Assembly: GCF_001425685.1 (NCBI RefSeq)
Contig: NZ_LMCY01000033.1
Coordinates: 12,339-76,338 of the forward strand
Reading direction: 5' to 3'
DNA length: 64,000 nt
Source of the DNA: Massilia sp. Root335
GTDB taxonomy: Bacteria; Pseudomonadota; Gammaproteobacteria; Burkholderiales; Burkholderiaceae_D
The notes beneath the pieces were generated by a model that was given only the letters and a program-made list of their open reading frames with translations, had not been told where the DNA came from and searched no databases. Position 1 is the first letter of the stretch. Every line of letters starts with the position of its first letter. Positions 55,731 to 64,000 of this stretch are shown here, piece after piece. A program made the position numbers and the translations under genes.

Positions 55731-56480
55731 TTACGCGATGCCGCCGTTGGCGCGCAGGACCTGGCCGTTGACCCAGCCGCCGTCCGGACCGGCCAGGAAG
55801 GCCACGACGCCGGCGATGTCGTCCGGCTCGCCCAGGCGTCCCAGCGGCGACATCATGGCGGCCTGGCGGATCTGCTCGTCGGACTTCCCGTCCAGGAACA
55901 GTTCGGTGGCGACGGGTCCCGGCGCCACCGCGTTGCAGGTGATGTCGCGGCCGCGGAGCTCTTTCGCGAACACGCGGGTCAGCGCTTCCACGGCGCCCTT
56001 GGTGGCGACGTACACGCCGTAGGTCGGCGGCGCCATGTGCAGCACGCTCGTCGAGAAGTTGACGATGCGCCCGCCGCCGTTCAGGCGCGCGGCCGCCTCG
56101 CGCATCGTGTTGAACGTGCCCGTGACGTTGATGGCCATGGTGCGCTCGAACACCTCGTCGCTCGTCTCGGCGATGGTCACGTACGGCAGGATGCCGGCGT
56201 TGTTGACGAGGATGTCGACGCGGCCGAGCCGTTCTTCGATCGTCGCGAACATCGCTTTCACGTCGGCGACCCGGGCGACATCGGCCCGGACCGCGATGGC
56301 ACGGCCGCCGGCCTGTTCGATGGCGGCGACGGTGGCGTTGGCGGCCGCTTCGTTGCCGGCGTAGTTGACGGCGACGGCGAATCCGTCAGCCGCGAGGCGT
56401 TTGGCGACGGCGGCGCCGATGCCGCGCGAGGCGCCGGTGACGAGGGCGACGCGGGTGGTTGGCTGGGCTTGCTGGTTCAT
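55731..56480 (-). CDS. SDR family oxidoreductase
   Basis: Short-chain dehydrogenase of 249 residues with TGASRGIG near residue 15, the NNAG motif (VDILVNNAGILPYV) and the catalytic YVATK. The sequence AVNYAGNEAAANATV and the FabG-like tail GQVLRANGGIA place it among NADP-dependent SDRs that act on small ketones. ATG 56480 has AGAGG just upstream. It is divergent from another SDR at 56774, and the LysR gene follows it. Confidence 0.92.
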   Translation of the reverse strand: MNQQAQPTTRVALVTGASRGIGAAVAKRLAADGFAVAVNYAGNEAAANATVAAIEQAGGRAIAVRADVARVADVKAMFATIEERLGRVDILVNNAGILPYVTIAETSDEVFERTMAINVTGTFNTMREAAARLNGGGRIVNFSTSVLHMAPPTYGVYVATKGAVEALTRVFAKELRGRDITCNAVAPGPVATELFLDGKSDEQIRQAAMMSPLGRLGEPDDIAGVVAFLAGPDGGWVNGQVLRANGGIA

Positions 56481-56773
56481 GGTGACCTCTTGGTTGGTTG
56501 ACAGTAAGGTCATGATGATTGATTTCTGTTGGAAGATAATCAGGTTTGTGGTGTATTCATAATTTCGTTTCAAACAACAATCGGCGGACACGGGCACGTT
56601 GCCGGGCGAACCGTGGGTCCGGCCGCGCAGCCCTGCCTGTGGGCTGCGCCGGGCGCGCATACCGCGCAAGAAATCCGCGCACGATTGGCCGCGCCCCGGT
56701 CCTTGGGTTAACATTTCCTGTATCGGCGTCGGCCCGCGCAGGGCGGCCCGCGGCGGGCACCAGGGAGACCACC

Positions 56774-57502
56774 ATGAAAGCGATCATCACCGGCCACACC
56801 AGGGGCCTCGGCGCCGCGCTCGCCGGCAACCTGCTGGCGCGCGGCGTGCCCGTGCTGGGCCTGGCGCGCAGCCGCGCGCCCGAGCTGGCGGACGCGTATC
56901 CCGACCTGTTCGAGGAGATCGAGCTCGACCTGGCCGACAGCGTCGCGCTGTCCGGCTGGCTGGCGGGCGGCGCGCTCGGCGCCTACCTGGACGGCACCGG
57001 CGCCGTCCTGCTGCTGAATAATGCGGGCATGGTCAGCCCGGTCGGCCCGCTCGACGCGCAGGACCCGCAGGCCGTGCTGCGCGCCGTGCAGCTGAACGTG
57101 GCGGCGCCGATGGCGTTGGCGGCCGCCGTCGTGCGCGCCAGCGACGGGGCGCAGCGGCGCATCCTGCACATTTCCAGCGGCGCCGGCCGCAGCCCGTACG
57201 CGGGCTGGAGCGTCTACTGCGCCACCAAGGCCGCCCTCGACCACCACGCGCGCGCCGTCGCGCTGGACCGCGAACGGGGCGTCCGTATCTGCAGCCTGGC
57301 GCCGGGCGTCATCGACACCGGCATGCAGGCCGAGATCCGCGCCGTGCCCGAGGAACGCTTCCCCATGCGCCAGCGCTTCGTCGACCTCAAGGAGACGGGC
57401 GCGCTCCTCGATCCCGACGAATGCGCCGAGCACCTGGTCGACTACCTGCTCGGCGCCGGTTTCGGGGCCGAAGTCATCGCCGACCTGCGCACGTTGTCCT
57501 GA
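56774..57502 (+). CDS. SDR family NAD(P)-dependent oxidoreductase
   Basis: Short-chain dehydrogenase of 242 residues. The dinucleotide motif is variant (ITGHTRGLGAALAGNL), followed by LLLNNAGMVSP and the catalytic YCATKAALD. The pattern matches the sepiapterin-reductase/YueD-like SDR group. GGGAG precedes ATG 56774. It is convergent with the GST gene, 18 bases apart. The substrate is unknown. Confidence 0.9.
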   Translation: MKAIITGHTRGLGAALAGNLLARGVPVLGLARSRAPELADAYPDLFEEIELDLADSVALSGWLAGGALGAYLDGTGAVLLLNNAGMVSPVGPLDAQDPQAVLRAVQLNVAAPMALAAAVVRASDGAQRRILHISSGAGRSPYAGWSVYCATKAALDHHARAVALDRERGVRICSLAPGVIDTGMQAEIRAVPEERFPMRQRFVDLKETGALLDPDECAEHLVDYLLGAGFGAEVIADLRTLS

Positions 57503-57520
57503 GCGCCGTCCCGAGCCCGG

Positions 57521-58231
57521 TTACGCGGCCGGCGCGCGCGGAATCTGCAGGCCTTCGGCGACGGCCGGGCGGGCGCGGAACGCTTCCAGCACACGGCCCA
57601 CTTCCGGGAAACGGTCGAAGCCGACGATCTCGCCGGCATCGTAGAAGCCGATCAGGTTGTTCACCCACGGGAAGGTCGCGATGTCGGCGATCGTGTACTC
57701 GTCGCCCATGATCCAGTCGCGGCCGCGCAGGTGCGCGTCGAGCACGCCCAGCAGGCGCTTCGCCTCGTGCACATAGCGGTCGCGCGGGCGCTTGTCCTCG
57801 TATTCGCGGCCGGCGAACTTGTGGAAGAACCCCAGCTGGCCGAACATCGGGCCGATGCCGCCCATCTGGAACATCAGCCACTGGATCGTCTCGTAGCGCC
57901 GCGCCGGGTCCGCGGGCAGCAGCTTGCCCGTCTTCTCGGCGAGGTACAGCAGGATCGCGCCCGATTCGAACAGCGGCAGCGGCTTGCCGCCGGGGCCGTC
58001 GGGGTCGATGATCGCGGGGATCTTGTTGTTCGGGTTCAGCGCCATGAATTCCGGGCTCGTCTGCTCGTTCTTGTCGAACGCGATGCGGTGCACCTCGTAC
58101 GGCAGCTTGATCTCTTCCAGCATGATCGACACCTTCACGCCGTTCGGCGTCGGCAGCGAATACAGCTGCAGGCGGTCGGGGTGCTGCGCGGGCCATTTCT
58201 GCGTGATGAGGAACTGGTTCAGGTCGGTCAC
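57521..58231 (-). CDS. glutathione S-transferase family protein (YfcG-like)
   Basis: Protein of 236 residues with an N-terminal thioredoxin-like domain (LYSLPTPNGVKVSIMLEEIK, NPNNKIPAIIDP, LFESGAILLYLAEKTG) and a helical C-terminal domain (EYTIADIATFPWVNN). The Thr-Pro-Asn replacing a CxxC and the ESGA motif match YfcG/YghU-type disulfide-bond oxidoreductases that use glutathione. A GTG start at 58231 is chosen because AGGAG lies 8 bases ahead; a TTG at 58273 would add 14 residues and place that AGGAG inside the gene. It is divergent from tssF. Confidence 0.9.
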   Translation of the reverse strand: MTDLNQFLITQKWPAQHPDRLQLYSLPTPNGVKVSIMLEEIKLPYEVHRIAFDKNEQTSPEFMALNPNNKIPAIIDPDGPGGKPLPLFESGAILLYLAEKTGKLLPADPARRYETIQWLMFQMGGIGPMFGQLGFFHKFAGREYEDKRPRDRYVHEAKRLLGVLDAHLRGRDWIMGDEYTIADIATFPWVNNLIGFYDAGEIVGFDRFPEVGRVLEAFRARPAVAEGLQIPRAPAA

Positions 58232-58332
58232 GGACGATTCTCCTGTCGGTTGGTTTGCATTGATTGTACTCAAGATACGGTTTTGCGCAGGGTGGGAGCA
58301 TACATCTTGGTCTTGGGCAACGATGGGGAGCC

Positions 58333-60204
58333 ATGGACGAGCTGCTGCGCTACTACGAGGAAGAGCTGGGGTTGTTCGGCCAGTTCGCGCGCGAATTCCG
58401 CGCCCGCTATCCCAAGCCGGCCAGCGACCTGCACGTGACCGGCGACACCTGGGACGATCCCGGCGTCGCGCGCCTCATCCAGTCCGTCGCGTTGCTGTCC
58501 GCGCGGATCAACAAGCGCCTCGACGACGATTATCCCAAGTTCACCGAAGCGCTGCTGGACAGCCTGTATCCCCATTACCTGCGGCCGCTGCCGTCGTATT
58601 CCGTCGTCCAGGTGGGCTACCGCGCGCCCGCCGAGGTGCCGGAAAAGCCGTTCCTGCTCGCGCGCGGCACGATGCTGCGCACCAGCGCCGGGACGGATGC
58701 GCCATGCCTGTTCCGCACCGTCTACGACGTGCTGCTGGCGCCGCTCACCGTGGCGCGGCTCGCGTTCGTGCCGCTGCTCGAGGTCCCAAGCGCACTGCGC
58801 GCGCCGCGCAAGGTAGCGAGCAACAGCGCCTGCGGCATCAGCCTCACGATCGAGACGGCGCGCGGCGGCTTTCCGGAGCGCCTGCCGCCGGCGCTGCGCC
58901 TGTTCGCCGACGGCGACGCGTCGACCCGCGCCGCGCTGATCGACGCGCTGTTCCTGCGCGCCGCCTCCGCCTGGCTGCAGCCGGAAGGCGACAAGGGCTG
59001 GCTGCCGCTCGCGCGCGTGCCGCTGCGGCTGGCCGGCCTCGCGGACGAGGATGCGATGCTGCCGTATCCCGCGCGCTCGCACCCGGCGCCGCGCCTGCTG
59101 ACCGAGTATTTCTGTTATCCGGAAAAATTCAATTTCATCGACGTCGACCTGGCGGCGCTGGGCGACCTGCTGCCGCCGCGCTGCCGCCGGTTCACGCTGC
59201 ATGTCGCGCTGTCCGGCATCGCCCCCGATTCCGACGGCGCGCGCCTGCTGGCCGGGCTGGACGCGCGCAACCTGCTGCCCGGATGCACGCCCGTCATCAA
59301 TCTGTTTTCCAAGCCCGGGGCGCCGCTGCAGCTCGCCTACACGAGCGCCGACTACCCGCTGCTGGCCGACGGCGCCCACGCGGCCGCGTTCGAGATCCAC
59401 AGCGTGGACGCGGTGCGCCTCGTGCGCGAAGGCACGGGCACCGTGACCCCGTTCGCGCCCCTGTATGCGCCGGGCGACGCCGCGCCGGGCGACGCTTCGT
59501 CCGGGGGCGCGGGCAGGGCGGACGCGGCGCACTACTGGATCGCGCGGCGCGACTACGCGACGGCCGCCGTCAGTCCCGGCCACGAGATGCGCATCGCCCT
59601 CGTCGACGGCGATTTCCACCCGCTCGACGCGGCCGGCGCGACGCTCTCCACCGAGCTGACGTGCAGCAACCGCGACGTGCCGTCGCGCCTGCCGTATGGC
59701 CAGCCGCAGGGCGACCTGCGCAGCGACGAGCTGTCGGCCCTGGCCCCCATCCGCATGCTGCGCAAGCCCACGCCCAGCTGGCGCTTCGCCGGCACGCGCG
59801 GTACGCACTGGCGCCTGATCGCCCACCTGGCCATGAACCATGCCGGCCTGACGATGGCCGGCCTGGCCGACTTTCAAAAGATGCTCGTGCTGTACGACCT
59901 GCCGCGCTCGCCCGTGGCGCAGCGCCAGATTGCCGGCATCGTCGGGCTGGAACACGGCACGGTGCGCGCGTGGGTCGGCGCGGCGCCCGTCGCCAGCCTC
60001 ACGCCCGGCATCGGCATCCGTCTCACTGTCGACGAGGACGCGTTCGCCGGCACCGGCCTGTATCCGTTCGTGCAGGTGCTCGACCATTATTTTGCCCTGA
60101 ACGGCCAGCTCAACTGCTTCACCCGGCTGCAGGTCGTGTCGCACCAGACCGGCCGCGAAATCCTCGCCTGCGCTCCGCGGACCAGCGGCGGCGGATGGAC
60201 CTGA
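58333..60204 (+). CDS. tssF: type VI secretion baseplate protein TssF
   Basis: Protein of 623 residues, full length for TssF (VasA/ImpG). The N-terminal signature [20 protein letters not shown] and then [40 protein letters not shown] (as [10 protein letters not shown]) are typical. TssF dimers and TssG form the baseplate wedge with TssK and TssE. GGGGAG precedes ATG 58333. No tssE, tssB/C or other T6SS structural gene flanks it; the pair stands alone between a GST and a copper ATPase gene. Confidence 0.93.
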   Translation: MDELLRYYEEELGLFGQFAREFRARYPKPASDLHVTGDTWDDPGVARLIQSVALLSARINKRLDDDYPKFTEALLDSLYPHYLRPLPSYSVVQVGYRAPAEVPEKPFLLARGTMLRTSAGTDAPCLFRTVYDVLLAPLTVARLAFVPLLEVPSALRAPRKVASNSACGISLTIETARGGFPERLPPALRLFADGDASTRAALIDALFLRAASAWLQPEGDKGWLPLARVPLRLAGLADEDAMLPYPARSHPAPRLLTEYFCYPEKFNFIDVDLAALGDLLPPRCRRFTLHVALSGIAPDSDGARLLAGLDARNLLPGCTPVINLFSKPGAPLQLAYTSADYPLLADGAHAAAFEIHSVDAVRLVREGTGTVTPFAPLYAPGDAAPGDASSGGAGRADAAHYWIARRDYATAAVSPGHEMRIALVDGDFHPLDAAGATLSTELTCSNRDVPSRLPYGQPQGDLRSDELSALAPIRMLRKPTPSWRFAGTRGTHWRLIAHLAMNHAGLTMAGLADFQKMLVLYDLPRSPVAQRQIAGIVGLEHGTVRAWVGAAPVASLTPGIGIRLTVDEDAFAGTGLYPFVQVLDHYFALNGQLNCFTRLQVVSHQTGREILACAPRTSGGGWT

Positions 60205-61217
60205 TCGCGCGCCTGCTGGCCGAGCCCCAGCGCTTCGACTTCGTGCAGGCCGTGCGCCTGCTGCTGCTGGCGCTGGACGAGCGCGGCATCCCCCCGCGCC
60301 GCGCGCTCGCGCGCCACCTGCGCTTCGCCAACAGCGTCGCGCTCTCGTTCCCGCCCAGCCAACTGGAGGGGGCGGCGCGGGAGCCGGACGGCTACCGCCT
60401 GACGCCCAGCTTCATGGGCCTCCTGGGCGCGCACGGGGCGCTGCCGCTGCACGTGACGGAGCGCCTGCTCGGGCTGCCGACGGACGCGCCGGATGCGCAA
60501 GCCGCGCGCGCCTTCCTCGACATGTTCAGCACGCGCATGCTCGCGCTGTGGTACGGCGCGTGGCAGAAATACCGGGTCGAGCACCTCGTGACCGGCCCGC
60601 GCGACGGGTTTCTCCCCTTGCTGCTGGCGCTGGCGGGCGTGCCGGGCGGCGCGGCGTTCGCGCGGGACGGCGTCCCGGACACCGCACTGGCCGCGTTCGC
60701 GGGCCTGCTGCGCCGGCGGCCCGTGTCGGCGGTCGTGCTGGGCCGGGTGTTGTCCAGCCACTTCGGCGTGGCCGTGCGCGTGCAGGAGGGCGTCGGCCAT
60801 TGGGATCGGCTGGCTGTGTCCGAACAGAGCGCCCTCGGCACAAAATTCGAAAACCGCGCGCTGCTCGGCCGGCGCGCGCTGCTGGGCGCGCGCAGCTGGC
60901 GCCCCGACCTGCGCGTGCGCGTGCGCATCGGCCCCCTCGACCGTACCCGCTACGACCACTTCCTGCCCGGCGCGGCGGGCGCCCGCGCGCTGCGCACGTT
61001 GCTGGGCCTGTTCGCCGTCCCGACGCTCGCCTACGACATCGTGCTCGTGCTGCGCCAGGCCGACCTGGGACCGGTGCAGCTCGAGGCGGCGGGCCGCCGG
61101 CTCGGCCTGGACAGCTATCTGCTCAGCGCCCCCGCCGCGGCCGACCGCGCCGACCTTTGCTACGAACTCCGTCCGCTCGACCCGCTGCCGCCCCTGTCCG
61201 CCACAAAATCCCCTTGA
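60195..61217 (+). CDS. tssG: type VI secretion baseplate protein TssG
   Basis: Protein of 340 residues that matches TssG (VasB/ImpH): [20 protein letters not shown] at the N-terminus, then [14 protein letters not shown], the [20 protein letters not shown] block and SLG-type [16 protein letters not shown] near the end. It starts 10 bases before the tssF stop, as usual, so the two are translated together. The stop codon (61215-61217) overlaps the -35 box of the copA promoter. No further T6SS gene follows in this window. Confidence 0.92.
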   Translation: MDLIARLLAEPQRFDFVQAVRLLLLALDERGIPPRRALARHLRFANSVALSFPPSQLEGAAREPDGYRLTPSFMGLLGAHGALPLHVTERLLGLPTDAPDAQAARAFLDMFSTRMLALWYGAWQKYRVEHLVTGPRDGFLPLLLALAGVPGGAAFARDGVPDTALAAFAGLLRRRPVSAVVLGRVLSSHFGVAVRVQEGVGHWDRLAVSEQSALGTKFENRALLGRRALLGARSWRPDLRVRVRIGPLDRTRYDHFLPGAAGARALRTLLGLFAVPTLAYDIVLVLRQADLGPVQLEAAGRRLGLDSYLLSAPAAADRADLCYELRPLDPLPPLSATKSP

Positions 61218-61244
61218 CCTTCCCATCGTGGGAAGGCATATCCT
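61214..61244 (+). promoter_or_regulatory. CueR (MerR-family)-type promoter and operator of copA
   Basis: TTGACC (-35, 61214-61219) and TATCCT (-10, 61239-61244) are 19 bases apart, the overlong spacer that MerR-family activators need. The spacer holds a perfect dyad, CCTTCCCA TCG TGGGAAGG (61218-61236), the usual CueR-type copper operator. Transcription would start about 20 bases ahead of the copA ATG. No cueR gene is seen in the window. Confidence 0.88.
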
Positions 61245-61270
61245 GTGTCGGTCATCACGGGAGAAACAGT

Positions 61271-63703
61271 ATGGGGATCGACATCGATGTCAGCGGAATG
61301 ACCTGCGCGTCGTGCGTGGCGCGCGTGGAGAAGGCGATCAAGGCCGTGCCGGGCGTGCGCGACGCGAGCGTCAATCTGGCGACGGAACGCGCGGCCGTGC
61401 AGGGCGACGGGCTGGACCTCGCGGCCATCGTGGCCGCCGTCGAGCGGGCCGGCTACGCGGCGCGGCCGGCGGGCAGCGCCAAGGCCGAGGCGCCCGCGGC
61501 GCCGGGACTGCCCACCTGGTGGCCCGTCGCCGTGGCCGCGCTGCTCAGCGTTCCGCTCATCGCCCCGATGCTGCTGGCGCCGTTCGGCATCGACTGGATG
61601 CTGCCCGGCTGGCTGCAACTCCTGCTGGCGACGCCCGTCCAGTTCTGGCTCGGCGCGCGCTTTTACCGGGCCGGCTGGAAGGCCGTGCGCGCTGGCGCCG
61701 GCAATATGGACCTGCTCGTCGCGATCGGCACGTCGGCCGCGTACTTCCCGTCGTTGTACCAGTTGCTGTACGCGGGCGGCGGGCACCTGTATTTCGAATC
61801 CGCCGCCGTCGTCGTCACGCTCGTCCTGCTCGGCAAATGGCTGGAAGGCCGCGCGCGGCACCAGACCGTCGCCGCGATCCGCGCGCTGGAGGCGTTGCGG
61901 CCCGCCGAGGCCATCGTCCGCCGCGCCGGCCGCGACGTGACGATTCCGCTCGACGACCTGCGCGCCGGCGACCTGATGGTCGTGCGGCCGGGCGAACGCG
62001 TGCCGGCCGACGGCCGCGTCATGGAAGGCGCCAGCCATCTCGACGAATCCCTGCTGACGGGCGAGAGCCTGCCAGTGGCGAAGGGCACGGGCGACCGCGT
62101 CACGGGCGGCGCCGTCAACGGCGAGGGCCTGCTGCTGGTCGAGGCGACCGCGGTCGGCGCGGACAGCATGCTGGCCCGGATCATCTGCATGGTCGAGGAC
62201 GCGCAGGCCGCCAAGGCCCCGATCCAGCGGCTCGTCGACAAGGTCAGCGCCGTGTTCGTGCCCGTCGTGCTGCTGATCTCCCTCGTCACCCTGCTGGCCT
62301 GGGGCCTGGCGACCGGGGACTGGCAGCACGCGCTGCTGAACGCGGTGGCCGTGCAGGTGATCGCCTGTCCGTGCGCGCTGGGTCTCGCCACGCCGACCGG
62401 GATCATGGTCGGCACGGGCGCGGCCGCGCGCCACGGCATCCTGATCAAGGACGCGGAAGCGCTGGAGACGGCGCACGCGCTCGAGATGGTCGTGTTCGAC
62501 AAGACGGGTACGCTGACGGAAGGCCGTCCGCGCGTGGTCGCGCTGGAAGGCGGCGACACGCGCCGGCTGCTGGCATTGGCCGCGGCCGTCCAGCAGGGCA
62601 GTGCGCATCCGCTGGCGCGCGCCGTGACGGATCTGGCCGCGGCGCGCGCGGTGGCCGCGCCGCCCGCGACGGAATCCGCCGCGCTGCCGGGCCGCGGCGT
62701 GCGCGCCCGCGTGGACGGCGACACGGTTTATCTCGGCAACCGCCGCATGCTGGACGAGATCGGCGCCGGCGCTGTCTTGCCGGGCGCGCTGGCCGCCGCG
62801 GCCGCGCGCCACGAGGCCGACGGCCGCACCGTGTCGTGGCTGGCCCGCGACGACGGTGGTGCCATCGTCGTGGAAGGCGTGCTCGCATTCGGCGACCGCC
62901 TCAAGCCGACGAGCCAGGCGGCCATCGCCCGCCTGCGCGCCCTCGGCGTGGACAGCATGATGCTGAGCGGCGACAACGAAGGCAGCGCGCGCGCCGTCGC
63001 GCAGGCGCTCGGGCTCACGCGCTGGGTCGCGCACGTGCAGCCGCAGGACAAGGCCGACGTCGTGCGCGGCCTGATGCGCGAAGGGCACAAGGTGGGCATG
63101 GTGGGCGACGGCATCAACGACGCCCCCGCGCTGGCGGCGGCCGACGTCGGCATCGCCATGGCCGGCGGCACCGACGTCGCGCTGCACACGGCCGCGATCA
63201 CCCTGATGCGCGGCGACCCGCTGCTCGTGGCGGACGCCATCGACATCTCGGACCGCACGTGGCGCAAGATCCGCCAGAACCTGATGTGGGCCTTCGTCTA
63301 CAACGTCGTCGGCATTCCCGTCGCGGCGCTGGGCCTGCTGAACCCCGTGCTGGCCGGGGCGGCGATGGCGCTGAGTTCCGTCAGCGTCGTCACCAATGCG
63401 CTGCTGCTGCGGCGCTGGCGGCCGGCGCCGCGTCCGGCCATTGACGATACGATTTCAACCAACGGGGCGGACCTGCCCCAAGTACAAGGAGCACACACGA
63501 TGTATGAATTGACTGTCGAAGACATGAGCTGCGGCCACTGCGTGGGCCGCGTCACCAAGTCGGTGCAGGCGATCGACAAGGACGCGAAGGTCGAGGTCGA
63601 CCTGCCGACCAGGAAAGTCAAGGTCGAGAGCACCGCCGACCTGGACGCGATCGCGCAGGCGATCGATGCGGCCGGGTATCCGGTGACGGCCCGCGGCGCC
63701 TGA
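61271..63703 (+). CDS. copA: copper-exporting P1B-type ATPase, frame continuing into a C-terminal HMA domain
   Basis: Inner-membrane Cu(I) exporter of 810 residues as read. The N-terminal metal-binding domain has GMTCASC. Eight membrane helices, the TGES actuator loop, [10 protein letters not shown] in helix 6, DKTGTLT, the HP motif (SAHPLARAV), [12 protein letters not shown], and the helix 7-8 copper motifs ([16 protein letters not shown]) are intact. After residue 728 (RRWRPAPRP) the frame shows no stop and passes through a 15-residue linker into a second HMA domain with DMSCGHC. Usual CopA proteins end before this. Residues 744-810 may also be made separately from an internal start (63500). 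GGGAGA precedes the ATG; a CueR-type promoter drives it. Confidence 0.92.
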   Translation: MGIDIDVSGMTCASCVARVEKAIKAVPGVRDASVNLATERAAVQGDGLDLAAIVAAVERAGYAARPAGSAKAEAPAAPGLPTWWPVAVAALLSVPLIAPMLLAPFGIDWMLPGWLQLLLATPVQFWLGARFYRAGWKAVRAGAGNMDLLVAIGTSAAYFPSLYQLLYAGGGHLYFESAAVVVTLVLLGKWLEGRARHQTVAAIRALEALRPAEAIVRRAGRDVTIPLDDLRAGDLMVVRPGERVPADGRVMEGASHLDESLLTGESLPVAKGTGDRVTGGAVNGEGLLLVEATAVGADSMLARIICMVEDAQAAKAPIQRLVDKVSAVFVPVVLLISLVTLLAWGLATGDWQHALLNAVAVQVIACPCALGLATPTGIMVGTGAAARHGILIKDAEALETAHALEMVVFDKTGTLTEGRPRVVALEGGDTRRLLALAAAVQQGSAHPLARAVTDLAAARAVAAPPATESAALPGRGVRARVDGDTVYLGNRRMLDEIGAGAVLPGALAAAAARHEADGRTVSWLARDDGGAIVVEGVLAFGDRLKPTSQAAIARLRALGVDSMMLSGDNEGSARAVAQALGLTRWVAHVQPQDKADVVRGLMREGHKVGMVGDGINDAPALAAADVGIAMAGGTDVALHTAAITLMRGDPLLVADAIDISDRTWRKIRQNLMWAFVYNVVGIPVAALGLLNPVLAGAAMALSSVSVVTNALLLRRWRPAPRPAIDDTISTNGADLPQVQGAHTMYELTVEDMSCGHCVGRVTKSVQAIDKDAKVEVDLPTRKVKVESTADLDAIAQAIDAAGYPVTARGA
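63500..63703 (+). CDS. copZ: copZ-like copper chaperone, nested in frame at the end of copA
   Basis: A 67-codon gene in the same frame as copA. ATG 63500 has a strong AAGGAG 8 bases upstream (within AAGGAGCACACACG), which would be unexpected inside a coding region. The product is one HMA domain, [20 protein letters not shown] with the CxxC copper site, ending in [12 protein letters not shown]. As a free protein it would be a CopZ-type Cu(I) carrier to CopA; as read-through it is the C-terminal domain of CopA. Both may be produced. An alternative is that copA lost its stop through a small indel, or a sequence error. Confidence 0.7.
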   Translation: MYELTVEDMSCGHCVGRVTKSVQAIDKDAKVEVDLPTRKVKVESTADLDAIAQAIDAAGYPVTARGA

Positions 63704-63734
63704 CCTGACACGGCGTTATCGGCCGAATTCGTGC

Positions 63735-63755
63735 CGGCACCGAATGGCGGTGCCG
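63735..63755 (+). terminator. hairpin after the copA/copZ frame
   Basis: CGGCACCG (63735-63742) and CGGTGCCG (63748-63755) form an 8-bp stem with a five-base loop, 31 bases after the stop codon at 63703. There is no T-tract, so termination would need Rho or another signal. Confidence 0.4.
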
Positions 63756-63852
63756 CACGACAGGCATCACGACAGCGGCGGGTCGGATGTTCGTTGGATG
63801 GGGGCCTGTGACGCTGGATGGCTGGCTTCGACCATTTGCACATGCGGCCCGG

Positions 63853-64000
63853 TCAAAAATCGATTTTTTGGAGTCGACTATTTATGTCCACCCCATGATT
63901 TTCCAGGCGTGCCTGGATATGCACCTTCGTCGTGAATTTCCGCGTGTCCTTGCGATCCGCGCTAACGATGACGGACTTTGCACTGCCGTCGTACGAGCAG
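63853..64000 (-). CDS. C-terminal part of an unrecognised gene, cut by the right edge
   Basis: A minus-strand frame is open from the right edge to a TGA at 63853-63855, giving 49 residues that include SAKSVIVSADRKDTRKFTTK and end in VDINSRLQKIDF. The composition is that of a normal soluble or periplasmic protein and the base use is less G+C-rich than copA. The family cannot be assigned from the end alone. It is convergent with copA/copZ. Confidence 0.5.
   Translation of the reverse strand, partial: CSYDGSAKSVIVSADRKDTRKFTTKVHIQARLENHGVDINSRLQKIDF

Noticed and set aside
52692-56501. Very long plus-strand open frame opposite the GGDEF-EAL, LysR and SDR genes
   Set aside because: Antisense to three recognised genes; composition is that of a shadow frame.
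63744-63935. 63-codon plus-strand frame near the right edge
   Set aside because: Overlaps a more protein-like minus-strand frame and the hairpin; no support.

Overview
The window is high-G+C, densely coded bacterial DNA. Its gene content (DUF1275, XapX and pirin genes, many LysR regulators, ppk1 overlapping sixA, type VI secretion parts, AmpG-like sugar uptake) and codon use suggest a betaproteobacterium of the Oxalobacteraceae, Massilia/Telluria/Duganella-like. That assignment is inference from style; no rRNA or tRNA gene was recognised. Two patches are clearly lower in G+C, about 19.3-21.3 kb and 25.6-28.0 kb, and look like accessory DNA.

Layout. 0.3-2.3 kb: a chemoreceptor. 2.3-7.3 kb: a beta-glucoside operon (GH1 beta-glucosidase, glucokinase, AmpG-like permease) read leftward under a divergent LacI repressor; a palindromic operator overlaps the operon promoter and a terminator closes it. 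7.4-9.9 kb: an SDR/LysR divergent pair and a repeat-rich membrane-anchored protein. 10-13.3 kb: a secreted phosphatase and exopolyphosphatase. 13.3-15.8 kb: a secreted GH31 glycosidase. 16-19.3 kb: an NTF2-like protein, an acetyltransferase and an AraC/MFS pair. 19.3-21.3 kb: a low-G+C lipoprotein hydrolase. 21.3-25.2 kb: marR-methyltransferase and ppk1-sixA. 25.6-28.0 kb: a truncated VgrG carrying a foreign C-terminal tail, a coupled candidate immunity gene and a second, frameshifted one.

28-45 kb: a signalling and detoxification block. It has an AraC regulator, a large propeller histidine kinase, an isochorismatase-family hydrolase, an XapX protein, a lone receiver domain, a FixJ-type regulator, a YdeP-type molybdo-enzyme, two haloperoxidase-like hydrolases, DUF1275, an amidohydrolase with a Cys/His-rich tail, a solenoid histidine kinase, a second very short XapX gene and a LysR regulator. 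45-58.2 kb: redox and electrophile-stress genes (acyl-CoA ligase, flavodoxin-fold reductase, pirin-OsmC-pirin, aldo/keto reductase, two SDRs, GST), LysR and TetR regulators and a GAF-GGDEF-EAL protein. 58.3-61.2 kb: an isolated tssF-tssG pair. 61.2-63.7 kb: a CueR-type promoter driving copA, whose frame continues without a stop into a copZ-like domain with its own ribosome-binding site.

Most noteworthy are the copA/copZ read-through arrangement, the remnant VgrG-toxin/immunity island with a T8 frameshift, the marR promoter with its operator inside the spacer, and the uncharacterised XapX/isochorismatase/hydrolase block with its own signalling proteins.
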